Source of the DNA: Larix sibirica
Lineage: Eukaryota > Streptophyta > Pinopsida > Pinales > Pinaceae
Assembly: GCA_004151065.3 (NCBI GenBank)
Contig: NWUY0300048246.1
Coordinates: 5,755 to 21,747 of the forward strand
Length of the DNA stretch: 15,993 nucleotides
Direction: 5' to 3'
The position numbers and the translations under genes were made by a program. This document shows positions 9,753 to 15,993 of this stretch, piece by piece; the stretch's first letter is position 1, and each line of letters starts with the position of its first letter. Below the pieces are notes generated by a model, which worked only from the letters and a program-made list of their open reading frames with translations, was not told where the DNA came from and searched no databases.

Positions 9753-9753
9753 N
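9753..9753. other. undetermined base at the duplication join
   Basis: The only N in the window sits between the last base of unit 1 and the first base of unit 2. The matching base at the end of unit 2 is T (11639). A lone N at exactly this place is what scaffolding or gap-closing software leaves when two contigs are abutted. Confidence 0.9.
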
Positions 9754-10766
9754 TCCAATTTCACGAATTGTGGGTAAATGTCATGGGACATATGATGGTT
9801 TATGATAAAGATCTGCTTATTCCTCACATCATAAATTCTTCTAGCCCAATCAATCTTCTCCCTCTTAACATGGGGTTGATAGAATGCACTACACCAAAAT
9901 CAAGAAAATGTGATCATTGGTCTCCAAAATTAAGCATGTTGTTTTGCAAGCCTTGTGTTGTGTATAATGCAAGTAGACAATATTAGTTGGCTCCAATAAT
10001 TCAATTGCATAGGATATTGACATAAAATTAGGCATTTTTATCCTCCCCGTTGCAACACAGCTTTCAAAACATTGCTACCTTGGGGCAAAATGCAATGGCA
10101 TCAACCAATGGCATGTTCCTTACATCCCTCCATCCATAAAAAACAATGGATACCTCTGAACTTTGTCATGAAGCATGAATCAACTTTAATGTCTAATCTA
10201 CAATTTGCCTCTCTTTAGCTAGCAAGATGATGCCAATTTTCTCATATTCAAGGCTCTTACATCCTACTAGAATTCCATCAATTCCCCTAACCATCCTCTG
10301 CCAATCAGGGGATCACACCAAAGTAAAATAAAGCCCATTTGCATAGATGCAATGGGCCACAAGTTGATCAACCTCCTCCCAACCTTGAATATTAAAATCT
10401 TTTTCAAGAGTACCAATTTGGTTCTCTTCCCATTTTCCAATAGTTACGATGGCCTTAAAAGGCTTTAAAGTGGATCCTTTTTTATGCTTTAGAAAAATGA
10501 AGGGGGGGAATTTACATTGCGGTAAGATTATCTCCATCATCTTTCCCTTTGATAAAAAAAAATCCTTTCTTTCAGGTGACCCATGGCATACTCTTAACTC
10601 TAGTTCTTGAAATGACATAGAGTTGGGCTTTGACCTTATTGTATGAGTCATTATACTCAATACTGCTACCAACCCATTTAAAGCACCCTCCCCTCAGCCG
10701 ATTTTCTCCTTCATGACAACATGTTTCCGTGTTAGGAATTTTGGATCAAAATTACTTTATTGTTGG
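9754..10766 (-). pseudogene. broken hAT transposase, copy 2
   Basis: This carries the same BED-finger tail, DUF659 motifs, frameshift and stop codons as copy 1, offset by 1886. Three substitutions change the peptide-coding positions near the low-coordinate end (9817, 9820, 9826). The copy is cut off at 9754, inside the FVKLEF-region codons, where the N and then the end of unit 1 replace the rest of the frame. Because all disabling mutations are shared, the gene was already dead before the duplication, or the two copies are versions of one locus. Confidence 0.8.
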
Positions 10767-11171
10767 ATTTCTCTAATGGCTACCCCAACTTTAGAAAGAT
10801 GTCGCCATAATGTGGGAAGAAATGATTTAAAACTATCTTCCCAAAAAAGAAGAAAAACCCTTGCCTAACACAACCTAAGAATGAAAAATTCAACCCATTC
10901 TAATGAAAAACCAACTCATTGGCGAAAGCAAACATTGTTACGAAAAGCATCCTATTGACTAGCTAAGCACCCAAAAAGAAATTGTAAAAACTAAAAATAA
11001 CAAAACTGTTTTTTCTTGCGCCGAGAATAGACTCAAAGCTTACTAAGAATTGGTAGAGTTAGCTTCTTATAATGGTCCCATGTTAATGTAGTATTATAGT
11101 TTAACAAGGTTCAGGTCAATATGTACTTTAGTTTGATAAAATAAAGTGATTTAAGATAATAAAGTCACATC

Positions 11172-11234
11172 AGCCGATTCAGAGGGTCAAATCGGCTAAT
11201 TCCAATTCTGTACAGACCGATTTTTAAAACTGTG
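11172..11234. mobile_element. hAT-like terminal region, copy 2
   Basis: This is the counterpart of 9286-9348, with the same 8-base inverted repeat at 11172-11179 and 11190-11197. The tip differs by one base (11232 G for A), so on the minus strand it starts CACAGTTT instead of CATAGTTT. No opposite tip was found. Confidence 0.42.
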
Positions 11235-11860
11235 GTTAGAGTTAGATAGCAATGAGACCATCACAAAGATATTAAATATCATTACTGCCATCACGTGTAG
11301 CCCACAACCCAGAAAAAAGCAAGGTCAAAGGAAGAGCCAAGTAATACCAAGACAGGGCACATGGATAAAAATATCATGCCTGAAATCTCACTCACCACTA
11401 TGAAAAGGAAACTACAATCAAACACGTTGAAACTCAAATGAACCATAAGAGAAAGCAATGTTACATTACTAATAGATTCAAGAAACATGCATGATTTCAT
11501 TAATATCAATGTCGTTAAAAGGTTAAGGCAGTTTGTATACCCCAAAAAGTCCCTCTTTTATGGTAGCAAACTATGAAGAATCTACAAGAATAAGGAGATG
11601 TCATAACTTATAATGTATCACTATGAATACAAGATTTTTGGGACACTAGAAATTCATGAGAGTGAAGGGATCAAATGGAACCAACTTGCAAACACTAATT
11701 AATACAATAACAAAAAGAAAAACAACATTAGGGCATCATAACAGAAAACCCTAATAAGTGCACTAGCAAGAAGAATCATAAGTGCACTACTGAGAAAAAT
11801 CTAACCAAGAAAAAGAGAGAAAACAAAGAGTTATGGTGCTCGTAGGATACATCACAGATT

Positions 11861-11972
11861 CACATGTAATAGAGAGATCAACAAGATCACATGATTTGTT
11901 CACATGTATTAGAGAGACTGACAAGATCACATGATTTGTTCACATGTATTAGAGAGACTGACAATATCACAT
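11861..11972. repeat. 40-base tandem repeat, 2.8 copies
   Basis: The units at 11861-11900, 11901-11940 and 11941-11972 (partial) all begin CACATGTA and contain TAGAGAGA, and the two complete ones end in CACATGATTTGTT. Units 2 and 3 share ACTGACAA where unit 1 has TCAACAA. The reverse complement of one unit lies at 11983-12021, so the right arm can pair with any of the copies. Confidence 0.92.
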
Positions 11973-12181
11973 AATGAATACTACAAATCATGTGATCTTG
12001 TCGATCTCTCTAATACATGTGATGTAACCTACGAGCACATGTTACGAGGTTATGGACACACATAATGACTAGGTCGATCTTAACCACTTTACCTTCATCT
12101 TCATATGAGATTTTACATAGATCTACCACGTTACAATACTCCATTACATAAGCAAAGCATTTCACAACTTGAACTCCAGTA

Positions 12182-12194
12182 GACTTTGATACCA
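12182..12194 (-). promoter_or_regulatory. possible retrotransposon primer-binding site (minus strand)
   Basis: The minus strand reads TGGTATCAAAGTC, which matches the usual plant LTR-element site for initiator-Met tRNA (TGGTATCAGAGCC) at 11 of 13 bases. If real, an LTR would lie at higher coordinates and the body of the element at lower ones. No gag, integrase or matching LTR pair was seen, so a chance match is quite possible. Confidence 0.3.
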
Positions 12195-12350
12195 AATCTA
12201 GTGCACTTGAACAATTTACTCATAATTGGGAAGAGGACTAGCTATGTTGCACAAGTTTTTTGAAACACGAGAACATGCAGAGGGCATGTACAAGTGTTCC
12301 AAACAACTAGAAGTTTCACCCAAATTTATAGTAAAAGACAAGTTCGGAGC

Positions 12351-12648
12351 GACAATAATATATATTAAAAACTATAATAAAACAATACATATGGGGAAAA
12401 AGGGGATTTGGGTGCAGTAGGGAGCTAAGGCTATTAAAGCATGTGTGGCCATTAATACCTACTAATATTAATAAGGGCATCATATTAATATGCACGAAGT
12501 GACAATAATATATATTAAAAACTATAATAAAACAATAAATATGGGAAAAAGGGGGATTTGGGTGCATTAGGGAGCTCTTAAAAGTTAAAACATGTGTGAC
12601 CATTAATACCTACTAATATCAATAAGGGCCTCATATTAATATGAGGCC
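12351..12648. repeat. 150-base tandem duplication, two copies
   Basis: Copy 1 (12351-12492) and copy 2 (12501-12642) both start GACAATAATATATATTAAAA and end CATATTAATATG, with scattered differences and an insertion near 12577. The short open frames over 12226-12603 on either strand arise from these repeats and are not called as genes. Confidence 0.9.
12627..12648. repeat. perfect 22-base palindrome
   Basis: GGCCTCATATT followed by AATATGAGGCC is its own exact reverse complement. It sits at the end of the second 150-base copy. The same place in the first copy reads GGCATCATATT then AATATGCACG, which is palindromic only in the centre. No terminator or protein-site identity can be assigned. Confidence 0.9.
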
Positions 12649-13676
12649 AACTATTATTAATATAATCTATATGTATCATATTAATATTATAAAACAAAGT
12701 TTTACCAAACAATATCAATGTGTATTTTTAGTTTTTCCCTTTACTTATAATAGCTATCAATATATTTCATTATATAGAGGTTTGAAATTTGATCAAAGCA
12801 ACAAGGAAAGCCCTAATTAACCAAGTAGACTTTTTGTGGTGCTCTCAAGCTATGTAGATATTGTTGTTGACAATTAATATAAAGGTCCAAGATGGTTATG
12901 AAGGGCCCAAGGGAAATGAATCCTCGAGTGCAGAGAGTCATCATAGGAACACCTACCTTTTCATCACATGCCTTAATTAAAACTCATCCATCATCTTTGA
13001 CTTAGAATCCAATCACTAAATGCATGTGGAGGTTGGTGAGCAAGTTTACCTCGAATAGTACGTCAGCATAGTGAAACAAGTGAGCCATCCTTCCTCATCG
13101 GAATTCATTACCCTCCTCCATTCTCATGGGATCATATGTGATTCTTCACATTTGTCATTGAACACTCTCTTTCACTATTCTCATGTTCAAGCACTACCCA
13201 AGTTCTGAATATTGTGTTCCTTGTGTTTGGATTGTTATTAAAAAAATGAAAATGACCAAATTGGTGATGGAATTGTCATTCGTGGACCTAAGATGAGAGA
13301 TGGATGGTAGTAAAGGAGCACAGAAGTTAGGTTGTTTAGTAAACCTTCGCTTTCCCTATTAATTGTTGCTTATTGAATGTTTCAAAGCAAAGATATTGCC
13401 CTGCCAAATTATACCCAAAAGGCAATCAACATAGCAGATTCTCCTTGCCTACACTAAAGAGCATTGGAAGGGAAGAGTATTCCTAAGGGACTATTGAGCA
13501 GAGAAAAGAAAGATCTTCCTTGTGTTGTGTAGGCCAAAGGATAAGAATGCCATCACTAATTAATGGCTAGATGGGTTACCTAGAGAGATTTATAGTGAGG
13601 AGATTCGTTGAGCCTGAGAGCAATCGAGTTGGGTTGAGTGAGCTATGAGTCTATAGTTTGATTTCCTTCACCCAAG
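12649..13676. other. unassigned sequence
   Basis: I see no gene, domain or strong repeat in about 1 kb. If the primer-site-like sequence at 13677 is real, the right part could be a decayed LTR ending ...TTCACCCA at 13674, but no second LTR copy was recognised to confirm it. Confidence 0.4.
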
Positions 13677-13689
13677 TGGTCTCATAGCC
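13677..13689 (+). promoter_or_regulatory. possible primer-binding site of the gypsy relic
   Basis: TGGTCTCATAGCC matches the initiator-Met tRNA primer site of plant LTR elements at 11 of 13 bases. It begins two bases after CCCA, a plausible LTR end. An ATG follows at 13700 in a 30-codon frame beginning MASALDSSDYVKLL, where a gag start would be expected. The integrase relic on the same strand begins about 350 bases later, so gag, protease, RT and RNase H would have been deleted. Confidence 0.35.
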
Positions 13690-14039
13690 TGACTTGGAGA
13701 TGGCATCTGCACTAGATTCCTCTGACTACGTAAAATTGCTCGTATGCAGGCAAGTTTTTAGACATCCTTTGGTTAAAACACGAGTACCATAATTCTGCTT
13801 GTAAATATGCAATTTAATTCTATTTTTGTTTATGAGTGAAGTGAGTATAGATTGCCATTCTTTCTATGAATTTAACCTTAATTATTTCATTGCATTTATT
13901 TAATTGAATACATGTATACATTCGAATGGTGTTGGTCTTTTAATGGGCCGAAATTGCAAAGGGTTTGTAATCCCACTCTATGGTTGGGTAATTCATGGAA
14001 GGGAATGTGACGAAACAAGTTCCCCAATTCCTGAGCACA

Positions 14040-15060
14040 GTTTCCATGCAACTAGAATGACAAAGAATACTCAAAACAAGGACACTACACTTGAAACTTG
14101 TGACCAATATTGTGCTTTAAGTGATTTAGCTCACTTTCACATTCGCCATTTATTAGACATTAAAATGATTCACATTTTTCCTTGATTAATTCTTCAAGAT
14201 GGTTCTTTTGATTCCTTGTAAAAAAATCAATCACTGCTTCCGAAGAAGCTTGCCTCCATTGCCTACATTTTTTGTCACACTTTGGCCTCCCAATATCCAT
14301 TTGATCACTTTGGCTTTTAGTCATTTCTAGAAAGCTCCCTAGTACATGTTGGACACAACTTGATAGGTCCACAACCTTTTTCGACTAATCTGATGGATAG
14401 ACTGAAGCCATCAACTACACTCTTTTCCATCACCTTCGCATGTACAACAACGCACATATGCATACTTGGGATGATAACTTACCTGCCATCCAACATGCCT
14501 ACAATAGAACTATTCATAGCTTCACAGACCACAACCCCTTTTAGACTTGTCTTGGTTTTTGGCTCCTTACTCTTCACATTTCTTTCCAGGGGCCATCTAC
14601 TTCAGCAGCTCCCACGCAAAGCACACATACAGGACAATATTCAATAGTTTATTGAGTGGATCCATATGATTCCCATACATTTACATAAAAAACATTCCAA
14701 GGGTCCTCATTAGAAGCTCAAACCTTTTCAGTATGGCCTGTGTACCATCATCAAAGCAACATGTGACAATGCCTTTGTTCTTAACATTCCACCATTTCTT
14801 GGAATGGATCTGATTATTAATGTTAAACTTATTAAGATTTATTTGCCAATTTCACTCAACTCTCCTTCGGTCTCTCGGCCTATTAAATTGGGTGCTAAGC
14901 ATTTAGCACTATCACTGATTGACTCCATACTTGGCGTGCAGGGTAGGCAAAGTCAAGAGTCCAATATTCCTTTATTCTGGATTGTCAAAGTTGGACAATA
15001 TCTGCACCAGGCAAGGTGGTGCCTGCCAATAAGTTAAAGCAGAATTTCCAATACTGTGTC
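14040..15060 (+). pseudogene. decayed Ty3/gypsy pol: integrase and C-terminal part
   Basis: Integrase inserts retrotransposon cDNA into nuclear DNA. On the plus strand the order is right for a Ty3/gypsy pol end. A degenerate start of the core lies at about 14050-14190. KMVLLIPCKK follows at 14196, then a frameshift in the A-run, and HFGLPISI at about 14273-14300. TQLDRSTTFF is at about 14354-14383. The TEAIN block, at about 14401-14415, keeps the Glu expected as the third catalytic residue. NLPAIQHAYNRTIHSF is at about 14476-14523. The C-terminal part has DNAFVLNIPPFLGM (about 14766-14807) and NIPLFWIVKVGQYLHQARW (about 14962-15020). The Asp-containing block after HFGLPISI is a stop and SLW instead, so the second catalytic Asp is gone. 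Stops also lie before DG and before TEAIN. The peptide then runs out of frame near 15020. RT and RNase H are not present. This is an inactive relic. Confidence 0.83.
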
Positions 15061-15121
15061 AGCAAGAAATGTAGGACCATTGTTATTCAAGGAAGGACAA
15101 ATGATCAGAGCCTAAGGTTAA

Positions 15122-15520
15122 TTAATACAATTCTGCAAGCCTCAGTCATACGGTTTTCCACAGCAACTCTCCAGTTTGCCCATAATTGCAAACTCAGGTT
15201 GTGGATATCCTCCAACCTGTAATTCTTCCTTGTGGAACCCACAAAACGTAGCCTCTTTTATGAGCCTGCAACAGCCCTCTTCTTCAGTGCCCACAAAATT
15301 TCTCAGTGAACATCCCTGGAGCCATAAGTTCATGTTACAGGTTCCCTGGACATTTGCACTCACAACTACAAACCCACCAGAGCATCTCCTTTGCAGATAT
15401 GCAGTCAACCACAAACCTCCATTGTGGGCCTACAAACGGCTGCAAGTATGGATTGTGGATCAGTACATGAACGTGAACCATCGCAACAAGTTCTACACCT
15501 TAAGTGACCCTAATTCTTAA
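15122..15520 (+). CDS. unidentified open frame, 132 codons
   Basis: This frame is open from just after a TAA at 15119-15121 to a TAA at 15518-15520. It is the longest uninterrupted frame in the window and in a less AT-rich part. I do not recognise it. The peptide is rich in Pro, Ser, Asn and Cys (for example GCGYPPTCNSSLWNPQNVAS) with no signal peptide or membrane segment. There is no in-frame ATG until about 15258 (FMSLQQPSSS). An acceptor-like CTCAG at 15141-15145 would allow it to be a terminal exon. The opposite strand is also open for 90 codons (15142-15414), which weakens the case. It directly follows the gypsy pol relic, so it could instead be retrotransposon 3' or LTR sequence. Confidence 0.25.
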   Translation, partial: LIQFCKPQSYGFPQQLSSLPIIANSGCGYPPTCNSSLWNPQNVASFMSLQQPSSSVPTKFLSEHPWSHKFMLQVPWTFALTTTNPPEHLLCRYAVNHKPPLWAYKRLQVWIVDQYMNVNHRNKFYTLSDPNS

Positions 15521-15993
15521 CCGTCATGACTATTAGAGCGTTTAGGGACTGAGTGAGAAAGTATGTTCACTGAGATATAGCACACAGTTTTAAGATTCAG
15601 CCTCTATGGTCCTGTTTAGGACTCTACACACAGACCACCTCTGCCATGCAATCCTATATAGGCTTTATAATATCCACTGTCTATTCATGTAATATGATTA
15701 GCTTTGTAATATAAAGTTGAGTAAATAAGGTTCAAAAAAAACTTGTGATTAAGGTTGGATTTGAAGTTGGTATCAAATCCCTTACAGGTCCCACTGATTA
15801 CAAACTATAGGTGACAATCTCAACTATAAGACAAATCATAGGCTAGTTTTACAATTGGTAATCTTTAACCCTACAGATTTTGTTTTCCAGATAAAATTGA
15901 TCTTAGCATATCTTCCATAATCCAATTTATACTTTCTATTTTCCATCTCTGCATTTGTGATCCCTGTTATCCACTAAGTTGCACTTAGGTGGA
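15521..15993. other. LTR-like or promoter-like sequence, no gene
   Basis: A TATA-like CCTATATAGG (15653-15662) is followed by AT-rich, poly(A)-signal-like sequence (TAATATAAAG near 15710, AAATAAGG near 15724) and an A-run at 15735-15742. This order fits the promoter and polyadenylation part of a plant LTR, perhaps the 3' LTR of the gypsy relic, but no paired LTR and no polypurine tract were identified. Nothing coding was found to the end of the window. Confidence 0.3.

Larger units (their letters stand above)
7868..9753. repeat. unit 1 of a 1886-base near-identical tandem duplication
   Basis: This unit starts TCCAATTTCACGAATTGTGG and ends ACAAGATTTT followed by the N at 9753. It matches 9754-11639 at a constant offset of 1886. 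By eye I count five differences in the whole length: 7931 A/T, 7934 C/T, 7940 G/A, 9346 A/G and 9689 C/G. Three of the five fall within ten bases near the left edge. The unit holds a broken hAT transposase and a hAT-like terminus. Confidence 0.97.
9754..11639. repeat. unit 2 of the 1886-base tandem duplication
   Basis: This is a base-for-base counterpart of 7868-9753 with about five substitutions seen by eye and no indels. It leads on the right into GGGACACTAGAAATTC (11640 on), which has no counterpart after unit 1. The right flank of the original locus is therefore here and the left flank is before 7868. Confidence 0.97.
11756..12208. repeat. nested inverted repeat (fold-back element)
   Basis: Three layers of inverted complementarity share one centre near 11.95 kb. 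The outermost is AAGTGCACTAG (11756-11766) against CTAGTGCACTT (12198-12208), a perfect 11-base match. In the middle, 11836-11856 (GTGCTCGTAGG...) pairs with 12018-12038 (...CCTACGAGCAC), 20 of 21 bases. Innermost, a 39-base arm at 11983-12021 is the near-perfect reverse complement of the 40-base repeat unit at 11861-11900 or 11901-11940. A transcript could fold into a long hairpin. It may be a MITE-like or fold-back element, or a hairpin RNA source. No transposase partner or target duplication was identified. Confidence 0.75.

Noticed and set aside
7868-11639. Two separate hAT insertions side by side
   Set aside because: Both share all stops and the frameshift, and the unit edges do not coincide with element ends, so duplication or misassembly explains the pair.
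11861-11972. CRISPR-like array of 40-base repeats
   Set aside because: The units adjoin without unique spacers and lie in a plant-type region. It is an ordinary tandem repeat.
12316-12603. 95-codon minus-strand frame with internal repetition
   Set aside because: The repetition is the 150-base DNA duplication itself and the peptide has no domain.
13904-14185. 93-codon plus-strand frame as a separate gene
   Set aside because: Its end overlaps the start of the gypsy integrase core in a neighbouring frame. It is best explained as part of that frameshifted relic, and its early part matches nothing.
15142-15414. 90-codon minus-strand frame
   Set aside because: It is antisense to the longer plus-strand frame at 15122-15520, with no recognisable domain. 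I could not choose it over the plus frame, but I do not call it.

Overview
The window looks like nuclear DNA of a seed plant, and quite possibly a gymnosperm such as a conifer. It is AT-rich and mostly non-coding. It has one clear exon of a plant nuclear gene and several badly decayed transposons of three plant-typical classes (LINE, hAT, Ty3/gypsy). I see no bacterial operon signals, CRISPR array, rRNA or tRNA. The gymnosperm suggestion is an inference from the old, stop-riddled transposons and an apparently very long intron.

Layout. Positions 1-480 may hold the last small exons of an unidentified plus-strand gene. Positions 500-3000 are AT-rich spacer with several local duplications (537-592, 1783-1850, 1919-2290, 2499-2939). 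Positions 3673-3951, minus strand, hold the intact last exon of a short-chain dehydrogenase/reductase (SDR) of the plant FabG-like group. It has a splice acceptor on its upstream side and a poly(A) signal 40 bases after the stop, but no other SDR exon is recognisable here. Positions 6122-7735, minus strand, are a decayed LINE: the end of the reverse transcriptase, then the zf-RVT region, interrupted by a small minisatellite.

Positions 7868-11639 are two almost identical 1886-base units in direct tandem, with one undetermined base (N, 9753) at the join. Each unit carries the same broken hAT transposase (BED finger, then DUF659) on the minus strand and the same hAT-like terminal sequence. The hAT reading frame runs past the left edge of unit 1 but stops at the N in unit 2. 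The duplication is therefore not a second transposition. It is either a recent tandem duplication or an assembly artefact in which two versions of one locus were joined.

Positions 11756-12208 form a nested inverted repeat with a 40-base tandem repeat inside it. Positions 12351-12648 are a 150-base tandem duplication ending in a perfect 22-base palindrome. Positions 14040-15060, plus strand, are the integrase and C-terminal end of a Ty3/gypsy pol gene with stops and frameshifts. A tRNA-iMet primer-site-like sequence lies 360 bases upstream of it, which suggests a large internal deletion. Positions 15122-15520 are an unidentified 132-codon open frame, followed by LTR-like or promoter-like sequence.

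I found no set of genes that work together and no convincing new biological system. The best targets for follow-up are the N-joined duplication, the fold-back structure at 11.8-12.2 kb, and the lone intact SDR exon.
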